Of a stretch of 39,169 nucleotides of DNA, positions 15,163 through 24,033 are shown piece after piece. The notes below the pieces were generated by a model, which had not been told where the DNA came from, searched no databases, and saw nothing but the letters and a program-made list of their open reading frames with translations. The DNA lies in the NCBI GenBank assembly GCA_903919535.1, contig CAIXIP010000108.1, positions 1 to 39,169 on the forward strand. The letters are read 5' to 3'. Every line of letters begins with the position of its first letter. Position 1 is the stretch's first letter. This stretch comes from an uncultured Bacteroidota bacterium. Its GTDB lineage: Bacteria > Bacteroidota > Bacteroidia > 2-12-FULL-35-15. A program made the position numbers and the translations under genes.

Positions 15163-18100
15163 TTAAAAACGAACACCAATTACTAATATATCATCCACTT
15201 GTTCCACACCTGTTTTCCAGTCTTCAATAATTTCATTCAGTTTTTTACCTTGATCATGCATGGATAAATTTTGCATCTCTGTTAATGTATCTTTCAAACG
15301 TTTACTTGAAAACTTTTTGCCTTTTTCACCACCAAACTGATCAACAAATCCATCTGTAAATAAATAGAACGTATCGTCCTTCTGTATGTTAAATACATTA
15401 TTCGTGAAATTGAATTCTTCCTCTAATTGAAGTCCGCCTATCGATTGCTTGTCTGCTTTTATTTCTTCGAAAACATATTCATCTCCCTTTTTTCTGAAAA
15501 GATATAATGGTCGTTTTGCACCAGAATATTCCAACGTGTTATCACTAAAATCAACAACCGCTAAAGCCAGATCCATTCCATCTCTTGATTCGTTTGAATC
15601 GGTATCCTGTTTAAGTGATTTACGAATTCCTTTGTGCAATTTTTTGAGTACCGTGGCGGCATTATTCAGTCCTTTTTTACCAACAATTTCATTTAACAAT
15701 GAGCTTCCAATCATACTCATAAATGCTCCAGGAACACCATGCCCTGTGCAATCTACAGCGGCAATGTAAACTTTTTCGTTTTTTTTATTGAACCAATAAA
15801 AATCTCCACTAACAACATCACGCGGCTTAAACAAAACAAAGGATTGAGGAAAAGCCTTTTTAATTTCTTTATTCAAAGGAAGTATCGCTTCTTGGATTTT
15901 TTTTGCATAATTGATACTATCTTTAATATCGGTAAATGCAACAGAAAGCTGGTCATTAGCATCCTTCAGCTCAATAGTGCGTTCGGTAACTTTATCTTCA
16001 AGTACTTTTTTATCCTTTGCTAATTGTGCAGTTTTATAATGCGTATATCCAAAAATGGAAACCACTATAATTAAAATCGTTAATGTATAAAACCACCAGG
16101 TTTTCCACCAAGGAGGTTTTATGGAAAACGAAAAACTTACTACATCATTACTCCAAACACCATTGCTATTTATTGCTTTCACTCTAAATGTATATGATCT
16201 TCCTGGATCAATATTGGTATATGCGGCTTCTGTATTGGTAGATAATGGCGACCAACCTTCATCTTGTCCTTCAAGAATAAAAGTATACCTAACGTTGTCG
16301 GTAGTAAATGCTTGAAAATCGAATGTTAGATTATTATTTTTATGCGACAACACTAAATTGATTGGTAAGTTAGTCAACGGATCTAGTGAATCAGCAAAAT
16401 GTGTCCAATCTACAGTTTGATAAGCCATCCGAATGTTATTCAAATGCAACTTAGGTGAAGTGCGATTCGGAATATCATATTTTCTATAGTACCTACATAA
16501 CCCATTTTGCGTTCCAAACCAAACGGTACCATCACTATCTTGAGAAATGGCGTTTTGAGTGACCTCATTTCCCTTATAGCCTTCCTGTTCACTATAAAAT
16601 CGCAATGACTCAATTTCGAAATTTTGTTTTAGTTTCAAACTATTTACTCCCTTATCTGTCCCAACCCAAATACTATTATTGTGTTCATCGAACAACAATG
16701 CGGGAATATAATTGGAGCATAAACCATCCTTTGTTGAGATTGATTTAAAGGTTTTTCCATCAAAACAAGAGATGCCACTTTCGCCAGTTCCAAAGAACAT
16801 ATTTCCATTTCTATCCTCAGCGATCGACCAAATTGTTTTATCTAAAAGTCCATCTTTTTCAGTGAAATTTTGAAATTTCTCTCCATCATATTTAATAACG
16901 CCTGCATCTTTAGTTCCTATCCAAATGTTGAATTTAGAATCTTCAAAAACTGACATTATATTATCAGTTATAAATCCGGTTTTTTTGTTAAAGGTTGTTA
17001 TTTTACCATTGTTAATTCTGAAAATTCCAGAACCATAAGAGGCAACCCAGATATTATCTTTTCTGTCTTGAATGATTTTTAAAACTGTAACTAGTTTGGT
17101 ACTATCCAAATAACTGTATTCTTTCAGAATTTTATAATTATTTTTAATTTTTTGCAAAACAAAAATTCCGTCTTGAGTTCCGAGCCAAATGTTTTTCTCG
17201 CGATCGGCAAGGATTGTATATACAACGCTTTGGTCAATTTTTTTTAAATCAGAGGAAACAGAGAATTGATTTGTTTTTGAATTGAAAAAATTTAACCCTT
17301 GTCCGGAAGTGCCTATAATATAATTTTCATCATCATATTGATAAATGTCGCTTATCCCTTTGCATTTTAAGCCATCTTTATCATTATAATTTACAAATGA
17401 TTCATTGTTAAATAAATTTACTCCGCCACCTTGAGTACCCACCCAAATATTGTCTTCATAATCAATACTTACAGAATTAACTCCATTAGAGGATAGTCCT
17501 TCTTTTTCAGTAAAAAGATGAAATTTATTACCTTCGATTTTCAGAACCCCATGTAAGGTTGCTAACCATAAATTCCCTTTTTTATCTTCTGCAATGCTAC
17601 CTATAAAATCATTTTGAACACTTGGTGGCAATGTTATTTTTTGGAAGGAAGTTCCGTTGTATCTAACAAGCCCTTCGCCTATAGAACCGAACCAAATATT
17701 ACCTCTGGAATCTGCGTATGACGAAAAAAATGTATGGTGTAAAAAATCTATATTTTTAATATTTGTGATTTCTTTTCCATCATATTTTGCAATTCCATTA
17801 TCGAGGCAAAACCACAGATTTCCTTTTTTATCTTCGGCTATACTAAAAACCTGATTGGTTGATAATCCATCTTTTGTTGTTATATATGTAAAGTTTTTAC
17901 CATCAAACTTTGCAATACCACCACCTCTTGTTGCTATCCATAAAATATTGTTTTTATCTATGTGCAACCAATATATCCCTTCATTAATATGTAAACCTTC
18001 CTTTTCAGAAAAATTAACAAAACTTGAACCATCAAATTTCGAAAGCCCTGATGATGTTGCAATCCAAATGTTTCCTTTTTTATCTTCGGCTACACAAGTA

Positions 18101-18351
18101 ACTTCGTTTGCAATTAATCCATCATCTTTTGAATAATTTTTAAATAATTTTCCGTTGAATTTACTCACACCTCCACCTTGAGTTGCAAACCACATGTACC
18201 CTTTGCTATCTTGAAAAATATTATTAACAGTAGAGTTCGCTAGTCCATTTTTTGTAGAAAATATTTTGAAATTATATTGTTGTGCGACACACAAATTCAA
18301 CTGAAAAACAGAAACTAAAAGTAGAATTGTTATTTGTTTAATAAATTTCAT
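15163..18351 (-). CDS. Two-component-type propeller sensor fused to SpoIIE/PP2C phosphatase
   Basis: A signal peptide (MKFIKQITILLLVSVFQLNLCVAQ) precedes about 13 Reg_prop-type repeats (NIWIGTQGGGV, NLWFCLDNGIAKYDG and similar) that should form beta-propellers in the periplasm. A Y_Y_Y domain follows (about 650-745, SYTFRVKAINSNGVWSND), then a single membrane helix (about 749-770, WWFYTLTILIIVVSIFGY), a coiled coil, and a cytoplasmic SpoIIE-type Ser/Thr phosphatase (about 820-1062). Metal-binding acidic residues are visible in VVSGDFYWF, AAVDCTGHGVPGAFMSM, LFTDGFVDQFGG and VDDILVIGVRF. Most Bacteroidota Reg_prop sensors carry a histidine kinase, so here an outside signal would instead control dephosphorylation, typically of an anti-sigma-factor antagonist. 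No such partner is adjacent. A TAAATTTG promoter element lies upstream. Confidence 0.93.
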   Translation of the reverse strand: MKFIKQITILLLVSVFQLNLCVAQQYNFKIFSTKNGLANSTVNNIFQDSKGYMWFATQGGGVSKFNGKLFKNYSKDDGLIANEVTCVAEDKKGNIWIATSSGLSKFDGSSFVNFSEKEGLHINEGIYWLHIDKNNILWIATRGGGIAKFDGKNFTYITTKDGLSTNQVFSIAEDKKGNLWFCLDNGIAKYDGKEITNIKNIDFLHHTFFSSYADSRGNIWFGSIGEGLVRYNGTSFQKITLPPSVQNDFIGSIAEDKKGNLWLATLHGVLKIEGNKFHLFTEKEGLSSNGVNSVSIDYEDNIWVGTQGGGVNLFNNESFVNYNDKDGLKCKGISDIYQYDDENYIIGTSGQGLNFFNSKTNQFSVSSDLKKIDQSVVYTILADREKNIWLGTQDGIFVLQKIKNNYKILKEYSYLDSTKLVTVLKIIQDRKDNIWVASYGSGIFRINNGKITTFNKKTGFITDNIMSVFEDSKFNIWIGTKDAGVIKYDGEKFQNFTEKDGLLDKTIWSIAEDRNGNMFFGTGESGISCFDGKTFKSISTKDGLCSNYIPALLFDEHNNSIWVGTDKGVNSLKLKQNFEIESLRFYSEQEGYKGNEVTQNAISQDSDGTVWFGTQNGLCRYYRKYDIPNRTSPKLHLNNIRMAYQTVDWTHFADSLDPLTNLPINLVLSHKNNNLTFDFQAFTTDNVRYTFILEGQDEGWSPLSTNTEAAYTNIDPGRSYTFRVKAINSNGVWSNDVVSFSFSIKPPWWKTWWFYTLTILIIVVSIFGYTHYKTAQLAKDKKVLEDKVTERTIELKDANDQLSVAFTDIKDSINYAKKIQEAILPLNKEIKKAFPQSFVLFKPRDVVSGDFYWFNKKNEKVYIAAVDCTGHGVPGAFMSMIGSSLLNEIVGKKGLNNAATVLKKLHKGIRKSLKQDTDSNESRDGMDLALAVVDFSDNTLEYSGAKRPLYLFRKKGDEYVFEEIKADKQSIGGLQLEEEFNFTNNVFNIQKDDTFYLFTDGFVDQFGGEKGKKFSSKRLKDTLTEMQNLSMHDQGKKLNEIIEDWKTGVEQVDDILVIGVRF

Positions 18352-18380
18352 TAAGATCGTTTCCGAATATTTTGTTTAGG

Positions 18381-18388
18381 CAAATTTA
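18381..18388 (-). promoter_or_regulatory. Bacteroidota -7 promoter element for the sensor-phosphatase gene
   Basis: The minus strand reads TAAATTTGCC, an exact TAnnTTTG followed by C, 29 bases before the ATG at 18351. Confidence 0.5.
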
Positions 18389-18533
18389 ACATATTAGATT
18401 GAATAGCATATCCTTAATTTGCAACAAATTTTGGATAGTTTTTTCTCGAATTTGTGTTTTAAATTAGGAGGAATATTTTTACGTTCCATTTTATAAAAAA
18501 AGAAATTCATGCTTTTTTGAAGAGCTCTATTTA

Positions 18534-18583
18534 TTAAATATAAAAAAGGCTCGAGAAATTTCTCGAGCCTTTTTTATATTTAA
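18534..18583. terminator. Strong intrinsic terminator after the T9SS repeat protein
   Basis: A perfect palindrome with 25-base arms, centred on GGCTCGAGAAATTTCTCGAGCC and flanked by A and T runs, lies just past the minus-strand stop at 18590. There is essentially no loop in the symmetric form; the central AAATTT would open in practice. Confidence 0.88.
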
Positions 18584-18589
18584 ATAACT

Positions 18590-21382
18590 TTAATTTATAA
18601 CCAATTTTTTAATTGCCTTAACACCTTTATTTTCTATACTTACAGTATAAATACCTTTTGTATAACCACTGATGTCAATATTCTTTAAGGTTTTTGAATT
18701 GCCTGCTGAGTTTATCGTTTCTTCATAAACTATTTGCCCAATTGCATTCATAATTTTTATGGTAGCATTTTGAATCACCTCTGATAATTCTATTGTTATT
18801 TCATTGTTTGCAGGATTTGGATAAAGCAAAGTTGATGCATTTAAATCACTTTGATTTAAACCTGTTGCAATTGAAGTATGTTTTATATTTGAACGGGTTG
18901 TATTTATTGATGCTCGGGTGGGGCTGCAACTAATACCTAGGGCTTGTACTCTCCATTTACCATTAGGGTACAAAGCATAATTGGGGTCAGTAGTAGCTAA
19001 ACCGGGGGTGTTTACCAATACGGTCCATGTTCCGGTTCCGGTATTGTTTCTTATAAACTGATAACCAGTTACTGGTGTTGATCCCCCCTCAACTGTATAT
19101 GCATTCCATGAAAAGTTCTGATTACTTTGTTGTACAAAAATAGATTGGTGATATGGACTTTTTGCACTTAGGTTTCCGCAAGAATCGCGAATAGCTAACT
19201 TATATTGATAACTAGCATATTGTGGATCTCCACCATTTGGACCCCCAATGTTTCTTGCCGTATCCGTAAACATACTTAAAGAATTTTTTGAAACAGCTCC
19301 TATGCGTAAATAATTTGTAGAAATTACATCGTATCGATAAACAATAAAACTATCCACTGCGGTGTATTGCGTTTTGTCCCAATATATTTCATTATTTATT
19401 GAAAGTGAATCAACTGTTACCATGCAGATTGAAGGAGTAACAGGTGTAATTACATTTATTGTTTTTGTTGCTGTATTACTACAACCAAAACCGTCTGTTC
19501 CAGTTACTGTATAAGTTGTTGTTGCAGCTGGGGTAAAACTAACGCCATTGTTTACACCGCTCGGTAACCACGTATAAGTGGTTGCTCCACCACCGGTTAA
19601 AGTTGCAGGGTTTCCTGAACAAACTTTTATTACAGATGCACTTGCCGTAACTGCTGGCAATGCATGAACGGTCACAGCAAAAGCTGTAGATGCAGTTCCA
19701 TTGCCACAGCTATTTGTAGCCAATACACTTACATTTCCTGAGGTTGCTGATGCTGCATAATTTACTGTAATTGAATTAGTATTGCTACCCGAAGCTATTG
19801 ATGCACCAGTTGGCAATGTCCAGTTATAACCTGTTGCGTTTAATATTGACCCAACTGAATAAACAACTCCGGCTTGACCTTTACAAACACTTGCTGTGCC
19901 AGTAATACTACCAGATGCTGAAGGCAAAGGGTTTACTGTTATTGGCAAGCTCGAAGATGAGCTACCACTGCCACAAGCATTCGTACCATAAACCATAACC
20001 GCTCCGGATGAAGCGGTATTAGAATAATTAACCACAATACTATTAGTATTACTACCTGAAGCAATTGAAGCACCTGTTGGTAAACTCCATGAATAACCTG
20101 TTGCATTGGTTATTGCTGTTACTGTATAACTAACCCCATTTTGTCCCTGACAAACACTTGCTAAACCAGATGCACTTACTGATATAACTGGAAGGGGATT
20201 AACCGTAATAACTTTTGTTGAAGAGACTCCATTACCGCATGAATTTGTTCCGTTTACGGTAACATTGCCTGATAAAGCATTTGTAGTAAAATTAACCGTA
20301 ATACTATTGGTATTGCTACCTGTTGCAATAGATGCACCACTTGGCAGTGTCCAATTATAACCAGTAGCGTTTAAAATTGAAGGTACAGTATAAGAAACGC
20401 TATTTGTGCCTGCGCATAAACTTGATGTACCTGTAATGCTACCTGCTGCAACTGGCAATGGGCCTACACTTATTGGCAAAGCTGTACCCACACCATGACC
20501 ACAACCATTCACACCCGATACTGAAACACCTCCACCGGAAGCTGTACCAGAAAAATTAACAGTAATATTATTGGTGTTGGCACCAGCTGTTATCGTAGCT
20601 CCAACAGGCAATGTCCAGTCATAACTAATTGCATTAGTAATTGTGGGAACTGAATAAGTAACAGAATTTTGGCCTTGGCAAACACTGTTTGAGCCTGTAA
20701 TACTTCCAGCAGCTCCTGGTAATGGACTCACAGTTATTGGAAGAATAGCAGAAACGGGGCCATTTCCACAACCGTTTGTTCCATAAACAGTCATATTTCC
20801 TGAAATAGCGGATGTTGAATAATTAACTTGAACACTATTTGTATTAGCTCCGGTCGCAATTGTTGCTCCAGTTGGTAACGACCAAACATAACCGGTTGCT
20901 GCCGAAATCGAAGATACGTTATAACCTATTCCAACCATACCTTGGCAAGGGGATTGCGGACCAGAAATTAGGCTTGGTGGGCTTGGCAAAGCATTAATAA
21001 CAATATCTATTTCGGCTGTTATCACCCCACCGCTTGCGGTACAATACATTCCATCATTGTTTAGTGTTATTTTTACTGTTGTGCCTGCATCTAATGGAGA
21101 AGGTGCGTAAGTAGCAGATGAGCCACCACCAGTAAGATTAAGTGTTCCTGAACCTGCAAGTACATTCCATGTACTGTTGCAATCAGGATTAACATAGCCA
21201 GTCAAATTAATATAGCCAATATTATTAATGCACCAAGTTGTTGGACCCGTAATATATGTTTCACAGGGAGGATCGAGAACAGTACTTTTTTTCTCTGTTT
21301 TATCGCCATTATTTTCAATTGCGTTTAACGGATTAATTGCAAATTGAATTACTATAATTATAAAAGTGATGAGTTTTTTCAT
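18590..21382 (-). CDS. T9SS-secreted protein with tandem PKD-like repeats and type A sorting domain
   Basis: I start the gene at the ATG at 21382 (930 residues): the track's 21427 start is a TTG and adds 15 residues ahead of a clean signal peptide, MKKLITFIIIVIQFAINPLNA. Five tandem repeats of about 88 residues cover roughly 135-575, each with a Cys near its start, ATGYxWxLPxGAxIxxGxNTNxIxVN in the middle and NxCGxG near the end. They resemble PKD-like/Ig-like adhesive domains. A related unit (about 576-645), a fibronectin-like stretch and a type A T9SS sorting domain follow (about 851-930: LLYPNPANNEITIELSE ... GYTKGIYTVSIENKGVKAIKKLVIN). It should be secreted and surface-anchored, probably as an adhesin or matrix protein; its ligand is unknown. 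Confidence 0.9.
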   Translation of the reverse strand: MKKLITFIIIVIQFAINPLNAIENNGDKTEKKSTVLDPPCETYITGPTTWCINNIGYINLTGYVNPDCNSTWNVLAGSGTLNLTGGGSSATYAPSPLDAGTTVKITLNNDGMYCTASGGVITAEIDIVINALPSPPSLISGPQSPCQGMVGIGYNVSSISAATGYVWSLPTGATIATGANTNSVQVNYSTSAISGNMTVYGTNGCGNGPVSAILPITVSPLPGAAGSITGSNSVCQGQNSVTYSVPTITNAISYDWTLPVGATITAGANTNNITVNFSGTASGGGVSVSGVNGCGHGVGTALPISVGPLPVAAGSITGTSSLCAGTNSVSYTVPSILNATGYNWTLPSGASIATGSNTNSITVNFTTNALSGNVTVNGTNSCGNGVSSTKVITVNPLPVISVSASGLASVCQGQNGVSYTVTAITNATGYSWSLPTGASIASGSNTNSIVVNYSNTASSGAVMVYGTNACGSGSSSSSLPITVNPLPSASGSITGTASVCKGQAGVVYSVGSILNATGYNWTLPTGASIASGSNTNSITVNYAASATSGNVSVLATNSCGNGTASTAFAVTVHALPAVTASASVIKVCSGNPATLTGGGATTYTWLPSGVNNGVSFTPAATTTYTVTGTDGFGCSNTATKTINVITPVTPSICMVTVDSLSINNEIYWDKTQYTAVDSFIVYRYDVISTNYLRIGAVSKNSLSMFTDTARNIGGPNGGDPQYASYQYKLAIRDSCGNLSAKSPYHQSIFVQQSNQNFSWNAYTVEGGSTPVTGYQFIRNNTGTGTWTVLVNTPGLATTDPNYALYPNGKWRVQALGISCSPTRASINTTRSNIKHTSIATGLNQSDLNASTLLYPNPANNEITIELSEVIQNATIKIMNAIGQIVYEETINSAGNSKTLKNIDISGYTKGIYTVSIENKGVKAIKKLVIN

Positions 21383-21525
21383 TGGACTAATTTTGGGAGT
21401 TTTTAATGATCTAACAATTTTGTGCAAAATAATACAATTTTGGAAACCGACAAGGGTAAATTAATAAAAAATGCTTATACATACCTAATATAAGGAAGCT
21501 TTAACATGAATTTTATCTATTTAGT

Positions 21526-21775
21526 CTAATTCACAACTAATTTTTTAATTCCAATTATTCCTTTATTTTCAATACTTACAGCATAAACACCTTTTGTATA
21601 ACCACTGACGTCAACCTTCTTTACAATTTTTGAACTCCATTTTGTGTTTATCGTTTCTTTATAAACCATTTGACCGACCGCATTCACACCTTTTTATTGT
21701 TGCATTTTGAATCGTTTCTGATAATTCAAATGTCACTGCATTATTCGCTGAATTTGGATAAAGTATGATGACATT
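21526..21775 (-). pseudogene. Frameshifted remnant of a T9SS sorting domain
   Basis: Read on the minus strand, this stretch encodes a close relative of the sorting domain of the gene just downstream: ILYPNSANNAVTFELSETIQNATIKR, then after a one-base insertion near 21690, NAVGQMVYKETINT ... DVSGYTKGVYAVSIENKGIIGIKKLVVN and a TAG stop at 21526-21528. The DNA aligns base by base with the intact copy apart from that extra base and substitutions. Nothing resembling the rest of a secreted protein is found upstream, so the passenger part has been lost or this domain was duplicated alone. It accounts for the only gene-free gap longer than 300 bases in the window (21428-21944); the flanks of that gap show nothing else. 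Confidence 0.88.
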
Positions 21776-21944
21776 TATTTTTTATTGTTTTCTACTTATT
21801 GATAACAAATATGTGATAATTTGCCAATATCAAAAGAAGTTTATGGCCGATAAATCCCATTGAAATAAGCCATCAACAAATTTATTAGATACATATATAA
21901 TTTAAAGATTCGTAAATTCGCAACGAATACTAACAAAATCCAAT

Positions 21945-22376
21945 ATGATACATTTTCATACACAAGACATAAAATTTACATTAAAAAATAAAACGGTTTT
22001 AAAACATTGGATTACATCAATCATAGAAAAAAAGAAGCGGAAATCAGGAGAGATAAGTTTTATTTTTTGTTCAGATGAATATCTGCTTAATATTAACAAA
22101 CAATACCTCAACCACGATACATACACCGATATTATTACTTTCGATTATTCACAAGAAAATGTGAAGTTGAATATTAGCGGAGATATTTATGTCAGCATTG
22201 AAAGGGTAAAAGAAAATGCTTCCAAATTTTCTAAATCATTTGAAGAAGAGTTGCACCGCATACTTATTCACGGAACATTACATTTACTTGGATACAAAGA
22301 CAAAACAAAAATTGCAAAAACAGAAATGACCAAACAAGAAGATCTTTGTTTGGCCATTTTAAAAAAAATATATTAA
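21945..22376 (+). CDS. ybeY: Endoribonuclease YbeY (16S rRNA maturation/quality control)
   Basis: YbeY is a single-strand metal-dependent endoribonuclease acting in 16S rRNA 3' maturation and ribosome quality control. The 143-residue protein has the family pattern: LLNINKQYLNHDTYTDIITFDYS, then SGDIYVSIERVKENA, then the metal site ILIHGTLHLLGYKDKTK. The usual signature is HGxLHLxGYDHxxD with three His ligands; here the third His position reads K-D-K, a deviation I also associate with other Bacteroidota YbeY proteins. It ends 2 bases before the convergent pgk gene, with no hairpin between them. A weak promoter-like TAAATTCG lies about 25 bases upstream. Confidence 0.93.
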   Translation: MIHFHTQDIKFTLKNKTVLKHWITSIIEKKKRKSGEISFIFCSDEYLLNINKQYLNHDTYTDIITFDYSQENVKLNISGDIYVSIERVKENASKFSKSFEEELHRILIHGTLHLLGYKDKTKIAKTEMTKQEDLCLAILKKIY

Positions 22377-22378
22377 TA

Positions 22379-23569
22379 TTATTTTTCTATTGCATCAACA
22401 CCCGGAAGGCTTCCGCTTTCAATATATTCCAGCAATGCTCCTCCACCGGTAGAAACATAAGAAACGTCATTCCCGAAATGATATTTATTGATTGCCGCCA
22501 CAGAATCACCTCCTCCAATCAATGAAAAAGCTCCTTTTTTTGTAGCTGCAACAATTGCTTCTGCAGCTGATTTGGTGCCATGTTCGAAGCTACTCATTTC
22601 AAATACTCCCATCGGTCCATTCCACAAAATGGTTTTTGAATTTGAAATAACTTTGGCAAATATTTTTTCGCTGGCAGGTCCAATATCCAAGCCCATCCAA
22701 CCATCTGGTATAGATTTGATATCCACAGTTTGTTTTTCGGCTTCGTTATTAAAAGCGTTGGCAACAATAGCATCTATAGGTATATAAATATTTACACCTT
22801 TCGCTTTTGCATCGTTTAAAATATTTAATGCTGTTTGTAGTTTATCCTCTTCAACCAGTGAGTTACCTATGTTTCCGCCTTGAGCTTTAACAAATGTAAA
22901 TGCCATTCCGCCCCCAATAATAATATTATTTGCTTTATTGATGAGTTGTTCTAAAATCAAAATTTTGTCAGACACTTTTGCTCCACCCATTATAGCGGTA
23001 AAAGGTTTTTCTGATTTATTTAACACTTTGTCAACGCTTGCTAACTCACCACTCATCACATAACCAAAACATTTATTATTTGGGAAAAATTGCGCTATAA
23101 CCGCTGTGGAAGCATGCGCACGATGGGCTGTTCCAAAAGCATCGTTCACATAAAATGTTCCCAATTCAGAAAGTTGTTTTGCAAAATCAACATCGCCTTT
23201 TTCTTCTTGTTTATGAAAACGTAAGTTTTCCAAAAGCAAAACATCGCCTGATTTCAAAGCTGCTGCTGCATTTTTTGCAACATCGCCAATGCAATCGGAT
23301 GCAAATGAAACATGACAACTTAATAATTTACTTAAGTGATCGACAATATGTTTTAATGAATATTTTTCGGTTGGTCCTTCTTTTGGTCTCCCGAGGTGAG
23401 ACATCAATATAACAGATCCTCCATCGTTTAAGATTTTTTTAATTGTTGAAATAGCTGCACGAATGCGTGTATCATCGCTTATATTATATTGTGCATCTAA
23501 AGGAACATTAAAATCAACACGGATCAAAGCCTTTTGATCTTTGAAATTAAAATTATCAACTGTTTTCAT
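22379..23569 (-). CDS. pgk: Phosphoglycerate kinase
   Basis: This glycolytic enzyme transfers phosphate between 1,3-bisphosphoglycerate and ADP in the cytoplasm. The length of 396 residues is typical. Visible signatures include the N-terminal RVDFNVPL and [10 protein letters not shown] (3-phosphoglycerate binding), [40 protein letters not shown] and the C-terminal nucleotide-binding [12 protein letters not shown] and [19 protein letters not shown]. It has its own TATTTTTG promoter element about 47 bases upstream, so it is monocistronic and not part of a gap-pgk operon. Confidence 0.98.
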   Translation of the reverse strand: MKTVDNFNFKDQKALIRVDFNVPLDAQYNISDDTRIRAAISTIKKILNDGGSVILMSHLGRPKEGPTEKYSLKHIVDHLSKLLSCHVSFASDCIGDVAKNAAAALKSGDVLLLENLRFHKQEEKGDVDFAKQLSELGTFYVNDAFGTAHRAHASTAVIAQFFPNNKCFGYVMSGELASVDKVLNKSEKPFTAIMGGAKVSDKILILEQLINKANNIIIGGGMAFTFVKAQGGNIGNSLVEEDKLQTALNILNDAKAKGVNIYIPIDAIVANAFNNEAEKQTVDIKSIPDGWMGLDIGPASEKIFAKVISNSKTILWNGPMGVFEMSSFEHGTKSAAEAIVAATKKGAFSLIGGGDSVAAINKYHFGNDVSYVSTGGGALLEYIESGSLPGVDAIEK

Positions 23570-23615
23570 ACGTATTTCGTTTTTAAGAAATGGTTGTCAG
23601 ACAAAATTTGTGTTG

Positions 23616-23623
23616 CAAAAATA
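23616..23623 (-). promoter_or_regulatory. Bacteroidota -7 promoter element for pgk
   Basis: The minus strand reads TTATTTTTGCAAC, matching TAnnTTTG plus C, 46 bases before the pgk ATG. It sits in the intergenic region shared with the divergent SdpR-like gene. Confidence 0.5.
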
Positions 23624-23708
23624 ACTTTTCTGCTCATACTTAAAAATGATTTTATTCATGTGTTAAATTCAAATAAAACAATAAATAGTTTGTCAATCCA
23701 AAAGTTAT

Positions 23709-23740
23709 TTAGATATTTGTCTAATTATTTAAATATCTAA
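23709..23740. promoter_or_regulatory. Perfect inverted repeat upstream of the ArsR/SdpR-like gene (likely autoregulatory operator)
   Basis: TTAGATATTT (23709-23718) and AAATATCTAA (23731-23740) are exact 10-base complements with a 12-base spacer. The right arm ends 8 bases before the repressor's ATG, so a bound dimer would block transcription or ribosome access. ArsR/SdpR repressors typically bind such AT-rich palindromes at their own promoters. Confidence 0.7.
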
Positions 23741-23748
23741 TTACAAAA

Positions 23749-24033
23749 ATGAATCTTCTATTCAAAGCTTTGAGCGACCCAACACGCAGAAAAATTATTG
23801 AACTACTGCGAAAATGCGATATGAATGCAGGAGAAATTGCCGACTATTTTTCTATTAGCAAGCCCAGCATTTCACATCACCTCGACCTACTGAAACAAGC
23901 AGGCATTGTGCTTTCTATTAAAGAAGGGCAGTTTATAACTTACTCTTTAAACACAACCGTTTTTGATGAAATGGTAAAATGGGCCATCGATCTTTCACAA
24001 AATAAAAATCTTAAAAACAAAACAAAGAAATGA
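23749..24033 (+). CDS. ArsR/SdpR-family winged-helix autorepressor
   Basis: The 94-residue protein is a minimal winged-helix DNA-binding domain. LFKALSDPTRRKIIELLRKCDMNAGEIADYFSISKPSISHHLDLLKQAGIVLSIKEGQFITYSLN shows the classic ArsR order of helices, with the recognition helix around SKPSISHHLDLL and the beta-wing around KEGQFITYSLN. The ArsR metal-site Cys pair (ELCVC) is absent, which points to the SdpR type that responds to a membrane partner and not to metal. The stop overlaps the start of the SdpI-like gene by 4 bases (ATGA), so the two are translationally coupled. The palindrome at 23709-23740 is its probable operator. Confidence 0.9.
   Translation: MNLLFKALSDPTRRKIIELLRKCDMNAGEIADYFSISKPSISHHLDLLKQAGIVLSIKEGQFITYSLNTTVFDEMVKWAIDLSQNKNLKNKTKK

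Noticed and set aside
15449-18136. Several plus-strand ORFs antisense to the sensor-phosphatase
   Set aside because: They mirror the periodic repeats of the real minus-strand gene and show no independent coding signs.
21383-21427. N-terminal extension of the T9SS protein (MHKIVRSLKTPKISP)
   Set aside because: It begins at TTG and precedes a normal MKKLITFI signal peptide, so translation from the ATG at 21382 is much likelier.
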